Program-made: the position numbers and the translations under genes
Source: Trichobilharzia szidati
Taxonomy: Eukaryota; Platyhelminthes; Trematoda; Strigeidida; Schistosomatidae
Assembly (NCBI GenBank): GCA_944472155.2
Contig: OX235271.1
Location: 20,467,710-20,531,709, forward strand
DNA: 64,000 bases
Reading direction: 5' to 3'
Shown: piece after piece, positions 11,691 through 25,480 of the stretch
Numbering within the stretch: position 1 is the first letter of the stretch
How the letters are laid out: every line of letters begins with the position of its first letter
Notes under the pieces: model-generated
What the model was told of the DNA's origin: nothing
What the model saw: only the letters and a program-made list of their open reading frames with translations
Database searches by the model: none

Positions 11691-12740
11691 TTCTGATGAC
11701 CACTGCTGCATCCAAAACAGCACTCTTAGACACGCCACAGACACAGATCCTAAAAGTATTCTCCCTTGGTTGTTGAGTAGCTTAAAATCCCTTGGCTAGA
11801 AATCTCACTATCAAATATTCAATTGACGCATTCTGGAGAGTGGAAACAAACCACCAGGGAACACAAATATGGAAAATATGACACTGGAGACTTTATGTAA
11901 GGAAACGCATGTAGAGGAAATCATCTTAGCAACTGGTGAATTTAAATGACGGAGCAAAATATTCTCTACGAATCGCTTTGTCTTCTTGTCAGAATAATCT
12001 CGAAATATCATACCTTATTCACGTCTGCATATGCTACGTTTCAAAAGTGGTAATTTCGAGATTACGAACACCAATTCAACAATAGAGCTCCTGACATCCC
12101 TCCTAGTTTTTACGGTACGCAAATGCACATCAATACATTGCATTCTATAAGGATGAAAGAGCAAGTCCTTGATGTAGAACTCACTTTGCACTCACTAGTT
12201 TAATGCAAGTAAAATGCTGACGAACACCTCATAATCAGTTGAATTCAAGATATATATATATATATATATATATAATGTTCAATCTGGTCTAGTTAAAAGG
12301 GAATTATACAGAAATCATTAAACGTTGCATACATTTATTTTATTTTATTTATTTCATCAACTAAACGGAATTATACACAGGTGAATCAGGTATTTAGTGG
12401 AGACCTTCCAGTTTCTGACTAAGTTCTGCCAATCAAGTTTGTAATTTGGTCAGCAAGCGAAGTGACTGTCCACTGCAGTTCATCTTGGAGTGATGTCGAG
12501 TGATGGTGGAGATGTTCAGAGGCTCATTGATCGATGAAGCAAACACCAGTGAAATCTCTTTGTGTGATAGTGTGAGACAATTTCATTGAAGGATACTGAT
12601 AACAGAAGCCTGAAATAGAATTATTGAGGTGTCATGAAGGTAGATTCGTGCATCTCAAATCCAATAATTCTTCAGACTGAGAAATTCGCGCCAGGGATAT
12701 ATTCATCCGAAGCTTCCACTATAAGCGATTTAGCTGAACT
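11691..12740. other. Non-coding stretch with a (TA)n microsatellite
   Basis: (TA)n at about 12250-12275 and an attttattttattt run at 12336-12352. No gene seen. Confidence 0.45.
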
Positions 12741-13743
12741 AGTCAAGGAAGCGTACAGCATGTTAATATCAAGCTAAGCGAAACTGATTCAAAAACGAGG
12801 GCATGTAATTGGAGTGATGTCTCCTTGCTACCAGCAGTAATTTTATTGAAAAAATTCCGCGAGTTTGAAGGAGTATCACTCGATAAATTCATCAAGTGAA
12901 ATTCCCTTAAGCCTGTGGAACGTACGGAAATCGAAACTCCACTGAACAAGTGTGTGACAGTCATACATTCATAAAACAGCCCCTGAATATCAAGACAACT
13001 CCACAAATCACCATCACCTGAGAGAATGACAATCCACACACACACACCTCGACAATAACTCAATTAATTTGGAGACGTCACTGAAAACGACCAGAAGCAA
13101 TATCGAACCCGTGGGAATGGGTGAGGATATTTCTCACTGCAAATCAAACTCACTGTGCTTTCGTCTCAATATCCGTGTACAAATCGAATGGAGGCAGTTA
13201 TTGACGACGTGAATTACCTGAGGTAGTTAATTAAGTATTAGGTGTCTAAGAGAGTGCTGTCATCAAATCACGCCTCACGGTCGCTCAGCTTCAAACCTGT
13301 TGTGTCCAGTAACCTCACACAAATTGAATATCTGCTGCAGACTGTAGAACGCTGTGCGCGAAAATAACTTTGTGATAGACAGCTCCTATCCTCACTTGAT
13401 CACAATAAGTCAAAAAACAGCACAACGAATTCACACCTGAATCGGCACACAACTTGAGAATGCAGATTCAGTCTCATCTGAAATTGAACAGCATCCTAGT
13501 GGAAGTGTGTGGAAACGGTGATAAAATGGTTAGTCATTGAGTCAGTCACTTACTGGCGGTTTCGACTGTGACGTGAATCGCTCACAGTCAATCATCACTG
13601 TGTGTTTTTCAACACACCTTCATATTACTGGGATTAATTGAGTCAGGAAATGTCTGTGAATTTTGTCACACCGAACACTACACACTGTGGACAGTTGGAG
13701 AGATACAGTAGCAATCATAATGCACCAGTCTCCATTCACTCGT

Positions 13744-13965
13744 GTGTGCGTCGGTGTCACGGTGGTAAGGACGCTCGTTGTCCATGCACATGGTCCGGGG
13801 TTTGATTGCCGGTCGACGCATACCTGATATCAGTGTTCGGCCTGCTAAATTTCCGCTACCTGTATCACATACTCACAATTTCATGTTTGTATCGAAAAAA
13901 CTGTGTGTAGTCAAACTATGATAAAATCAGACGAAACAAAAATAATAAATCTCATCATGCAATAT
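13744..13965 (+). mobile_element. tRNA-derived SINE (family 1), copy in unit A
   Basis: Head ggtggtaaggacgctcg with a B-box-like gtttgattgccggtcgac, and the same body and tail as at 781. Orthologous in position to the copies in units B, C and D. Confidence 0.6.
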
Positions 13966-14403
13966 TAATTCCTATTTCATATGGTTAGGGGATGAATACT
14001 GGGTAGGGAGGAGACCAGCGATGGCGATTGAATACGCGTGAGCATGTTCGTATTTTGATCGTCGTCTAGTGATAATTTGCATCCATGTGCGTTGTCGTAC
14101 GTGTGCGTGTGCTATGTGAGTGTGTTCGTTACCATGTGCCTGTGCGTGTGTGACTGATTGAGTCAGTTGGAGAAATAAGAAGAGATGGAGTGAGAGGGCA
14201 TGAGAGATTGAAATGGAATGAGGAGATTATTTATATCCTCCCCACTAAATAATTAATGCTGTAGTGATGACAGGATTGCAGGTAATCTGTCATCTCAGTA
14301 ATAATCAGTTATTCCACGTAGCAATATGTGAATCTGGTTAACAACTCCCGTGTAGCAGTGTGGTTAGATGACAGTTTTTCTGCCAGATGAATATAATCCT
14401 CAC

Positions 14404-14462
14404 TTCACTTCGTTCACTCACTCACTCACTCACTCACTCACTCACTCACTCACTCACTATCT
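14404..14462. repeat. (CTCA)n microsatellite
   Basis: About twelve tandem cact/ctca units. The equivalent sites in units B, C and D are shorter and more broken, so this array changes length between copies. Confidence 0.8.
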
Positions 14463-15521
14463 CACTAACCACAATATCAAGCGCATTCACTGACCAGTTT
14501 ACGGTGCTTTGAATTTGAGCCCACCTAATGCTGCATTCAGAAGACTCAACCAGGCTTCACAAGACAACCGTATCACTATTGATATCTAGAAAATAACGAT
14601 AAAATCACTAGCAATAATAATATCTATAATCACATCGATAATGATTTGGTTAATTGCAAAAGAGTCATTAAGATAGAGAATGGAATTCCAATCATTTCCT
14701 TCAATATCGCTTCTAATTAACTCAGCGACAATAAAATCAAAAGACGTTTAAGATTCCGACATTGGCAGTAACATTAAAGCCAAAATCTATACAAAAATTA
14801 TAAACGATAATAATAATAATAATGACAGTAATGATAACAAGGTGAATAACTAAGATCGCAAGATAATTGAAACGGGGTCACTGTGAATAACAAAGAGGAG
14901 AAGATGAAAGAGTCATTTATTGTGCTATTTACACAGAAAGGCGTATGTGTTACGCTTAAGACTGGAGGGCGAGCCAAATAAGCTGTCGTTGAGATTCTCT
15001 ACTCTGTTTTGAAAGTGATTTATCTTGTATAATGAATTCTAGTCCTACCCAATTGGTTTCAAGGGGCGACATGTGAATGTGGAGGGTGCTGTATTTGGAC
15101 CACTCTTCTCATGAATTCAAGCATCTGTAGATTACCGTATTGATGAGCTGACTGACTGGTAGACTCACTACCCTACTGACAACTATCAATACCCTGTGCA
15201 AAATGACATAGTCCCATCTGACTGAATGGAACAGGAAAGACTCAGGATGAGCGGCGAACAGCAACAGGTAGGACGTGAGAGTTGACGAATAGAAAAGTGG
15301 ATGTTGAGTGACTCTGTTCACGCAGTGAAGCTGGTTGACTGGATGATTGCTTGGCTGATTGTCTCTCCTGGTTATTCTGATCATGGGCTCATGGGAATCT
15401 TTTTTCACAAACTGACGAGATGTGGGATGACTGACGAATGAAGTTCTCGGGATAGAAATATTCCGGGGCATTTCACGCCAGAATGAGTTTCCATCTCACT
15501 ACTGTCTCAGCTATTTTCTAT

Positions 15522-18162
15522 TTTGATTCCTTTGGGTTCCGAATGAAACGACACATCTCCGCCTTGTTCTGCTTTCTCAAGTACTCTTCATTTTGCCATA
15601 AGATTGACCAGACTGTCTCCTCTGTTCTTCACACGATAACCTCCATGTCATCCTAGGACGATCTACTCGTCGCTTCCCATTTGAATTCCACTCGAGCATT
15701 GTGCTAGCGTGCGGTGTCATTCGGATGCCTTCTCTCAATTTACGCTCGATCCTCCTACACTTCCTCCTGCATATTTGTTGAGCAACTATTGGCTGGTTGG
15801 TTTCCACAGTTTCTTGTTGCTTATTCTTTCTGTTCGGCCATTCGATCTTCAGTGTGCAGCCAGCCAGCGAAGTGGGCAGGTTTTGATGAGAGTCTGCAAG
15901 CTGTTGGAAATTCTGTTCGTGACTGACGTGCAGTGCAAGTTTGTGATCTGTTTAGAAGCACTGACCGACTTGACATTGGTGTTGAAAATGTGAAACTTGT
16001 TCAATATGCTGGCTGAGTGTAGACGATTTCCAAACAGATTTCAGGTTGTTGGAGGCGAATCTCACCTTGTCTTTCCGATTCTGACTTTGACATCTTCGTT
16101 TACTCCGTGTGCCTGTAGTTGAAACGATAATCCCTAGCCAGATAAGTGTAAGAGGCAACCTCTGTTGAATCTCTCCTGTTCATGTTGATTGGTGCTGGCT
16201 TCTGTTGCAGTTGACTGGTTATCTTCATCACCTTCGTCTTCTCCATGTTCCCGTACAATCCTGTCTTCGTTGCTGATGATCTCTTCAGCCAGTTTGTTGG
16301 TTTTCGCTTGCAAGTGTTCGAGGTTGTTTAACATTGGACATATATAATCTGCGAAATCCAGATGTTCTAGAGCCTTCTTATCAGTCGTCCAGCATATTCC
16401 TGTCTCCTCTCTGCTGACTCACAATCTGATGCATAATCCAGTCCACCACAATTAAGAATATCATAGGTGAAAATAGGTAGTCAGCTTTGTGTCATGGCTG
16501 TATCCATGATCTGCCTTTCTTTAATCCAGCTTGTTCTGTTGGGGCTGGTGGAGTTCTTTATCCAGTGTATCCCCTATTCTCCCAGAATGAAGCGACTTAG
16601 TATTTTACTTGGCGTTGATAATATATATTTGCATGATTCCACACCAGTTCTTGCACAGTGAGGCCTAAGTCGCCCCTCTTTGTCAGTTTGACGAGGCAGG
16701 CTGCCTTTCTTCCAATCAGTAGGCACCTTTCCGTCTTTCCAAACCTTTTGCTGCAATGGAGTGAGAACATCTTCTGTGATCTCTGGGGCCGTCTTCAGTG
16801 CTTCGAGAGGAATTCCATCTGGTCCCGATGCCTTCCCAGGTCGATGTTCAGTAGCTTGATTGCACTCAGGATTTCTCCTTTCGTTGGAGGAGTGGTGTCC
16901 ACTGCCAGGCATTTCCGTGTGTACTGTTGGTGGTACTTCTGGGTTAGTTGGCGGTGCTGGTGGTGGTGTTGGTGGTAGTGGTCGATTCAAGAGTCCTTTA
17001 AAGTGGTCAGCCCATTGTTTGATTTGTGATCAGGTTCCCTTGAGCATCTTCTATTGGATTCGTCATCTGGGTTGATATCTCCTCGGATAGAGACTTGGTT
17101 ATCTGATATAGTGTCATGATGTCTCTTTTGCCTTCGGCCTGTTCTGCTTCAGTTTCCGCCAGCCATTGTGTCGTAGAATTTTCGTTTGTCTTTGATATTA
17201 CTCTTCTTCACTTTTCTCTTTATTCAATGCAGTGTGGCGTACCTTGAACTCAGCTTCTCCTTCTCTTGTCCACCTTCGTAGTGAGTCATCTTCTCTTTCA
17301 CCATCTTCCTCTCCTCGATCATCTTCCAGGTATTCGTTGAGAGGCATTCCTTGTCTTGTCTCTTCCGTCTTCCTAGAAACTTTGTACTCGTTTCCTTAAA
17401 TACCGATTTCAGAGAGTTCCTATGTTCTTCCACTCAGGTTTCGTCAGTGATGCCACGTAGCGTGTCCTACTTTGCTCTGATATCTCTAAGGACGGCATCC
17501 CTTGTAGTTTTGTCCTTCAGTTTCTGAATGTTGAACTTGAGTTGCAGTGGTCTGTCTCCATTTGATTTCTTGCATTTCAGCTTCACATTGAAGTATATGA
17601 TGATGTCAGCCGACGTCTGCTCCCCTTCTTGACTTCGTATTCAGTAGGCTGACTGCGTCTCCACTTCCTTGAGCAGTATTGATATTGAATCTTCTTGGTT
17701 TGTGGTGTGTCGGTCAGGCGAAATCCATGTTGCTTTGTGTTAGTACACGCTCCCTCTGATCACCAAATCGTTGAAAGAGCAGAAGTCTGAGAATAATTCT
17801 CCGTTCTCGTTCATTTCACCGAGCGAGAGCCTCGCGACCCATGATGAGTTCTCTTCCTGTATTATCTGCTTCCAGTTCGGCTGGCATTCATATCGCTCAT
17901 GAGGATTTTGATGTCTCCATTTGGGATGTTGTCCATTAGTATTTGTAGTTGTCTGTAAAAGTCCTCCTCCTCTTCTTGTTCCACGTTGTCAGTAGCACTA
18001 TGTGTAGCGTTCGATAATTGTGACCTTCCTTACTTGCTTTTGAGTTGAATCGTGATGTCGTGATCCTGCGGGATGAAATTGGTTCCCACTGCAATAGGGC
18101 TACGACTGCAATCGGTGAAATCATTATAGCCACTCATTGCGTCAGAGTGTTCGTGGTTGTCG
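15522..18162 (-). mobile_element. RTE-type LINE, copy A (nearly full length, dead)
   Basis: From the element's 3' end (15522) to part of the endonuclease (about 18160) on the minus strand. Recognisable pieces: endonuclease fragment with LLQWEPISSRR (about 18100-17940), a linker, a pre-RT segment (PGKASGPDGIPLEALK, about 16830), the RT palm (ILSTPSKILSRF, about 16590), the catalytic motif at about 16350 and the C-terminal domain ending in WRLSCEEQRRQ. The catalytic FADD reads FADY here. Stops and frameshifts are frequent. The 5' end is cut off at an ACTAA array. Confidence 0.85.
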
Positions 18163-18164
18163 TC

Positions 18165-18310
18165 TGGGCTAATTAACTAACTAACTCATTAAATATCAAA
18201 CCAACCAGCTGACTAAATAAATAACTTACTGATTGACTAACTAACAAAACAAATAACAAAACTCACTAAATCACTAACTAAATATCCAACCAATTAACAA
18301 ACTAACTTAT
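18165..18310. repeat. ACTAA-type degenerate array
   Basis: Runs of aactaact, aaataac and ccaacc between two RTE elements. The corresponding array in copy B (25336-25480) is nearly identical. Confidence 0.75.
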
Positions 18311-19683
18311 TATTATTTTTGTTCGCTTGGGTTCCTATAGGAACATAGGGCTTCAACTGCACGCCTCCACTTATTTCTGTCTTCTGGTGTACTTTTCACC
18401 TGCATCCATGTTACGCCATACTGTTTCAACTCCTCTTCACACGATGTCCTCCATGTCACCCTTTGACGTCACACTCGCCGCTTCCCTTTCGGGTTCCACT
18501 CGAGCTATGGCCTGCATTGCGCATGATGTCACCTAGCGTCCTCGTCAGCTAGTGTCCAAACCAACTTCACATTCTCGTGGATAGTTGTTAGGCGATTGGT
18601 TCTCGTTTTGTTTGTTCCCATAGTTTCTTGTTGGTGATTCTTTCCGACCATCTGATCTTCAGTTGTCGGCAGTTGTCGATAAAGGTCTGCAACAGGCTGT
18701 TGGAAATATTTTTTTGACCCACTGGCCAAGTTTCTGATCCGTTTAGAAGAAGTCACTGACTAGACGTTTGTATTGAAAGTCCGAATTTTGTTGTTGATGC
18801 AGGCGGAGTGACGAAGATTTCCATATTGGTTTGAGGTTGATGAATGTGTTTCTCGCCTTCCCGATTCTCGCTCGATTTGACATCCTCGTCCGTTCCTTCT
18901 GTAGTTGAGACAATGCTACTTAGATTAGTGAATGAAGTAACCTCTTTCAAATCCCTCCCGTTGATGGTGATTGTCGCTGGATGTTGCTGTTGTTGTTGTT
19001 GTTGTTGAATCTTCTATTTTGTGTGACATCAAACATAAATCATCCACCCGCGAAATCCAGGTCTTCTAGGTTCTTCACGTCGGTCCAGGATATCCCTGTC
19101 TTCTCGTTTCCCACTGTCTGATGCATAATCCAGTCCACCACAATTAGGAATATCATTGGTGATAATAAGCACCCTTGTCTGACTCCTGTGTTTACTCCAA
19201 ACGCCTCGCTGAGTTTTCCGTTGTGGATCACTTGACATGTGCCATTGTCGTATAGCTGTTGAATAAGATTGATGAATATTTGGAGTACGCCGTAGTGCTC
19301 GAGTAGTTGCCAAATTACTCCGCAGTCAACGCTGTCGAAGGCTTTCTTATCGTCTATAAAGTTGAGGTAGAGGTTTGATTGCCATTCCATGCTTTGTTCT
19401 GTGATGATGATGCGTAGAGTTGCAATTTGTTCAGAACATGATTTGCCTTTCGTGAATCCAGCTTGTTCTGGTGGGGCTGGTGGAGTTCTGTATCCAGTGC
19501 GTCCTTTATTCTCTCCAGGATGATGCGACTCAGGATTTTACTTGGCGTCGACAAGAGCATGATTTCTCGCCAGTTCTTGCAGAGTCCAGAGTCGCTTATC
19601 TTTGGTAGTTTCACGAGGTAACCTTTCCTCAAGTCAGTAGGCACCTTTTCCTCCTTCCAGACCTTTTGTGAGAATGGAGCGAA
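18311..19683 (-). mobile_element. RTE-type LINE, copy A2 (5'-truncated)
   Basis: Its 3' end is the ggttcctataggaacatagg segment. RT blocks in order on the minus strand: AFDSVDCGVIWQLLEHYGV, LSEAFGVNTGVRQGCLLSPM, then LEDLDFA followed by a frame break at the catalytic motif (19041-19054), then the C-terminal domain. Truncated upstream within the RT. The catalytic-site break is shared with three other copies. Confidence 0.85.
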
Positions 19684-20095
19684 ACTAACTTAATGACTAA
19701 TTATTTCAGTAACTCGCTAACTAACCACTAGACAAATTAACTAACTAACTAACCAACTAACTAACTCACTCACCAAGTGACGATATAATGAAATAAATAA
19801 CTCAGTGACTAACTCATCGACTCACTAACTAGAAAACTAACTAACCAAATTACCAACTGGTGACAGAAATAACTAACGGAAAATTTAACTAACTCACTCA
19901 ATAACTAAGTGACTAACTGACAGTCAAACTAACTCGCTGACTACTTAAATATTTAAATAAGTAATTCACCAGGCAGCTATCTAGCCAGCTGAATAACTAG
20001 ATATGTGTATAACTAGTGAAATATCTAACTAACTAACTCACTAACTAAATAATAACTAAATATCTAACCAACTCAATCAACAACTGAGTAACAGT
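19684..20095. repeat. ACTAA-type degenerate array
   Basis: About 400 bases of loosely repeated aactaactaac, actcacta and gtgactaa words. It begins directly at the truncated 5' end of RTE A2. Confidence 0.8.
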
Positions 20096-20877
20096 CATAC
20101 ATTCATAAAACAGCCCCTAAATATCAAGACAACTCCACAAATCACCGTCACCTGAGAGAATGACAATCCACACACACACACCTCGACAATAACTCAATTA
20201 ATTTGGAGACGTCACTGAAAACGACCAGAAGCAATAAGAAACGCAGGGGAATGGGTGAGGATATTTCTCACTGCAAATCAAACTCACTGTGCTTTCGTCT
20301 CAATATCCATGTACAAATCGAACGGAGGTGATTATTGACGACGTGAATTACCTCAGGTAGGTAATTTTGTATTAGGTGTCTAAGAGAGTGCTGTCATCAA
20401 ATCACGCCTCACGTTCGCCCAGCTTCAAACCTGTTGTGTCCAGTCACTTCACCCAAATTGAACATCTGCTCCAGACTGTAGAGCGCTATGTGCGAAAATA
20501 ACTTTGTGATAGACAGTTCCTATCCTCACTCGATCACAATAACTCAAAAGACAGCACAACGAATTCACACATGAATCAGCATACACCTTAAGAATGCGGA
20601 TTTCGTCTCATCCGAAATCCAACAACATCCTAGTGGAAGTGTGTGGAAATGAGGGGAAGGTGGTTAGTCAGTGAGTCAGTCACTTACTGTCGGTTTCGAC
20701 TATGACGTGAATCGCTCTCAGACAATCATCACTGTGTCTTTCTCAATACACCTTCATAATAATTCGATGAATGGAGTCAGGAAATGACTGCTAATTTTCC
20801 CCACCACACACTACACACTGTGGGCAGTTGGAGAGATACAGTAGCACTCACAATGCACCGATATCCATTCACTCGTG

Positions 20878-21090
20878 TGTGTGTCGTTGTTTAGATGGTT
20901 AGGAGGATCGTTGTCCATGCAAAAGATCCGGGGTGTGATTCACGGTTGACGCATACTTGATATCAGTGTTCGGCCTGCTAAATTTCCGCTACCTGTATCA
21001 CATACTCACAATTTCATGTTTGTATCGAAAAAACTGTGTGTATTCAAACAATGATAAAATCAGACGAAACAAAAATAATAAATCTCATCA
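20878..21090 (+). mobile_element. tRNA-derived SINE (family 1), copy in unit B
   Basis: Same site and tail as in unit A; the head is more decayed (gatggttaggaggatcg). Confidence 0.55.
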
Positions 21091-22721
21091 TGCAATATTA
21101 ATTCCTATTTCATATGGTTAGGGGATGAATACTGGGTAGGGAGGAGACCAGCGATGGCGATTGAATACGCGTGAGCATGTTCGTATTTTGATCGTCGTCT
21201 AGTGATAATTTGCATCCAATTGTGTTTTCGTGCGTGCGCGTGTGTGAGTGTGTTAGTTACCATATGCCTGTACGTGTGTGACTGATTAAGTAAGTTGGAG
21301 AAATATGAGGAGATGGAGTGAGAGGGCATGAGAGATTGAAATGGAATGAGGAGATTATTGATATCCTCCTCACTAAATAATTAATGCTGTAGTGATGACA
21401 GGATTGCAGGTAATCTGTCATCTCAGTAATAATCAGTTATTCTACGTAGTAATATGTGAATCTGGTTAACAACTCCCGTGTAGCAGTGTGGTTAGATGAC
21501 AGTGTTTCTGCCAGATGAATATCATCCTCACTTCACTTCGTTCACTCACTCACACACACTAACTAACTCACTTCTCTCAGTTACTTAGTAACTCACTAAC
21601 CACAATATCAAGTGCATTCACTGACCAGTTTACGGTGCTTTGAATTTGAGCCCACCTAATGATGCATTCAGAAGAATCGACTAGGCTTTACAAGACAACC
21701 GTGTCACTATTGATATCTAGAAAATTAACGATGAAATCACTAGCAATAATAATATCTATAATAACATCGATAATGATTTGGTTAATTGCAAAAGAGTCAT
21801 TAAGATAGAGAATGGAATTCTAAGCATTTGCTTCAATATCGCTTCTAATTAACTCAACGACAATAAAAACACAAGACGTTTAAGCGCAGGGAAAAGGCAG
21901 TCAGAATTGATGGTAGCAATATTCCGACATTGACAGTAGCATTGAAGACAAAATCTATACAAAAATTGTAAAACTAAAATAACAGTAATAATAATAATAA
22001 TTATGATGGTAATGATAACAAGGTGAATAACTAAGATCGCAAGATAATTGAAACGGGGTCACTCTGAATAACAAAGAGGAGAAGATGAAAGAGTCATTTG
22101 TTGTGCTATTTACACAGTAAGGCGTATGTGTTACGCTTAAGACTGGAGGGCGAGCCAAATAAGCTGTCGTTGAGATTCTCTTCTCTGTTGTGAGAGTGAA
22201 TTATCTTGTATAATGAATTCTAGTCCTACCCAATTGGTTTCAAGGGGCGACCTGTGAATGTGGAGGGTTCTGAGTGTCAGACAACATGGATTTGGACCAC
22301 TCATCTCATGAATTCAAGCATCTGTCGATTACCGTATTGATGAGCTGACTGACTGTTACACTCACTACCCTACTGACAACTATCAATACCCTGTGCAAAA
22401 GTGATATAGTCCCATCTGACTGAATGGCACAGGAAAGACTCATGATGAGCGATGAACAACAACAGGTAGGACGTGAGAGTTGACGAATTGAAAAGTGGAT
22501 GTTAAGCGACCCTGGTCACGCAGTGAAGCTGGTTGACTGGATGATTGCTTGGCTGATTGTCTCTTCTGGTTATTCTGATGAGTATACTGGTGGGAACATT
22601 TTTCCACAAACTGACGAGATGTGGGCTGACTGACGAATGAAGTTCTCGGGATAGAAATATTCCGAGGCATTTCACGCCAGAATACGTTTCCGTATCACTA
22701 CTGTCTCAGCTGTTTTCTATT

Positions 22722-25333
22722 TTGTTTCCTTTGGGTTCCGAATGAAACGACACATCTCCGCCTTATGCTCTTTTCTCAAGTACTCTTCATTTTGCCATTA
22801 GATTGACCAGACTGTGTCCTCTGTTCTTCACACGATAAACTCCATGTCATCCTAGGACGATCTACTCATCGCTTCTCGTTTGTGTTCCACTCGAGCATTG
22901 TGCTAGCGTGCGGTGTCATTCGGCTGCCTTCTCCATGTATGCTCGATCCTCCTACACTTCCTCCTGCATATTTGTTGAGTGGCTATTGGCTGGTTGGTTA
23001 CCACAGATTCTTGTTGCTTATTCTTTCTGTTCGGCCATTCGATCTTCAGTGTGCAGCCAGCCAGCGACTTGGGCAGGTTTTGATGAAAGTCTGCAAGCTG
23101 TTGGAAATTCTTTTCGTGACTGACGTGCAGTGCAAGTTTGTGATCCGTTTAGAAGCATTGACTGACTTGACATTGGTGTTGAAAATGTGAAACTTGTTCA
23201 ATATGCTGGCTGAGTGTAGACGATTTCCAAACTGGTTTCAGGTTGTTGGAGGCGTATCTCGCCTCGCATTTCCGATTCTGACTTTGACATCTTCGTTCAC
23301 TCCGTGTGCCTGTAGTTGAAACGATAATCCCTAGCCGGATAGGTGTAGGAGGCAACCTCCGTTGAATCTCTCCTGTTCATGTTGATTGATTATCTTCATC
23401 ACCTTCGTGTTCTCCATGTTCCCCTGCAATCCTGTCTTCGTTGCTGATGATCTCTTCAGCCAGTTTGTTGGTTTTCGCTCTCAAGTCTTCGAGGTTGTTT
23501 AACATTGGACATATATCATCTGCGAAATCCAGATGTTCTAGAGCCTTCTTATCAGTCGTCCAGCATATTCCTGTGTCCTCTCTGCTGACTCACAGTCTGA
23601 TGCATAATCCAGTTCACCACAATTAAGAATATCATAGGTGAAAATAGGTAGTCAGCTTTGTGTCATGGCTGTATCCATGATCTGCCTTTCTTTAATCCAG
23701 CTTGTTCTGTTGGGGCTGGTGGAGTTCTTTATCCAGTGTATCCCCTATTCTCCCAGAATGAAGCGACTTAGTATTTTACTTGGCGTTGATAATATATATT
23801 TGCATGATTCCACACCAGTTCTTGCACAGTGAGGCCTAAGTCGCCCCTCTTTGTCAGTTTGACGAGGCAGGCTGCCTTTCTTCCAATCAGTAGGCACCTT
23901 TCCGTCTTTCCAAACCTTTTGCTGCAATGGAGTGAGAACATCTTCTGTGATCTCTGGGGCCGTCTTCAGTGCTTCGAGAGGAATTCCATCTGGTCCCGAT
24001 GCCTTCCCAGGTCGATGTTCAGTAGCTTGATTGCACTCAGGATTTCTCCTTTCGTTGGAGGAGTGGTGTCCACTGCCAGGCATTTCCGTGTGTACTGTTG
24101 GTGGTACTTCTGGGTTAGTTGGCGGTGCTGGTGGTGGTGTTGGTGGTAGTGGTCGATTCAAGAGTCCTTTAAAGTGGTCAGCCCATTGTTTGATTTGTGA
24201 TCAGGTTCCCTTGAGCATCTTCTATTGGATTCGTCATCTGGGTTGATATCTCCTCGGATAGAGACTTGGTTATCTGATATAGTGTCTTGATGTCTCTATT
24301 GCCTGCGGCTTGTTCTGCTTCAGTTTCCACCAGCCAGTGTGTCATGGAATTTTCGTTTGTCTTTGATATTACTCTTCTTCACTTTTCTCTTTATTCAATG
24401 CAGTGTGGCGTAACTTGAACACAGCTTCTCCTTCTCTTGTCCACCTTCGTAGTGAGTCATCTTCTCTTTCATCATCCTCCTCTCCTCGATCATCTTCAAG
24501 GTATCCGTTGAGAGGCATTCCTTGTCTTGTCTCTTCCGTCTTCCTAGAAACTTTGTACTCGTTTCCTTAATACCGATTTCAGAGAGTTTCTATGTTCTTC
24601 CACTCAGGTTTCGTCAGTGATGCCATGTGGCGTGTCCTACTTTGCTCTGATATCTCCAACGAAGGCATCCCATGTAGTGTTGTCCTTCAGTTTCTGAATG
24701 TTGAACTTGAGTTGCAGTGGTCTGTCTCCATTTGTTTTCTTGCATTTCAGCTTCACATTGAAGTATATGATGATCTCAGCCCACGTCTGCTCCTCTTCTT
24801 GACTTCGTATTCAGTAGGCTGACTGCGTCTCCACTTTCTTGAGCAGTAATGATATGGAATCTTCTTGGTCTGTGGTATGTCCGTCAGGCGAAATCCATGT
24901 TGCTTTGTGTTAGTACACGCTCCCTCCGATCACCAAGTCGTTGAAAGGGGAGAAGTCTGCGAATAATTCTCCGTTCTCGTTCATTTCTCCGAGCGAGTGC
25001 CTCGCGACCCATGATGAGTTCTCTTCCTGTGTTATCTGCTTCCAGTCCGGCTGGCATTCATATCGCCCATGAGGATTTGGATGTCTCCATTTGGGATGTT
25101 GTCCATTAGTGTTTGTAGTTGTCTGTAAAAATTATCCTCCTCTTCTTGTTCCACGTTGTCAGTAGCACTATGTGTAGCGTTCGATAATTGTGACCTTCCT
25201 TACTTGCTTTTGAGTTGAATCGTGATGTCATGATCCTGCGGGATGAAATTGGTTCCCACTGCAATAGGGCTACGACTGCAATCGGTGAAATCATTATAGC
25301 CACTCATTGCGTCAGAGTGTTCGTGGTTGTCGT
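22722..25333 (-). mobile_element. RTE-type LINE, copy B (nearly full length, dead)
   Basis: Duplicate of the element at 15522-18162. Here the catalytic motif is intact as FADD (about 23525), unlike FADY in copy A. A stretch of about 670 bases (23615-24284) appears identical to 16444-17113, while flanking parts differ at several percent of sites. Frameshifts and stops elsewhere make it non-coding. Confidence 0.85.
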
Positions 25334-25335
25334 CT

Positions 25336-25480
25336 GGGCTAATTAACTAACTAACTCATTAAATATCAAACCAACCAGCTGACTAAATAAATAACTTACT
25401 GATTGACTAACTAACAAAACAAATAACAAAACTCACTAAATCACTAACTAAATATCCAACCGATTAACAAACTAACTTGT
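25336..25480. repeat. ACTAA-type degenerate array
   Basis: Counterpart of 18165-18310. Confidence 0.75.

Larger units (their letters stand above)
12760..20095. repeat. Copy A of the large tandem duplication
   Basis: The core starts near 12950 and matches copy B (20096-28018) almost throughout, offset by about 7.14-7.17 kb. It carries the non-coding unit (12950-15520), a long RTE (15522-18162), an ACTAA array, a second truncated RTE (18311-19683) and a further ACTAA array. Confidence 0.85.
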
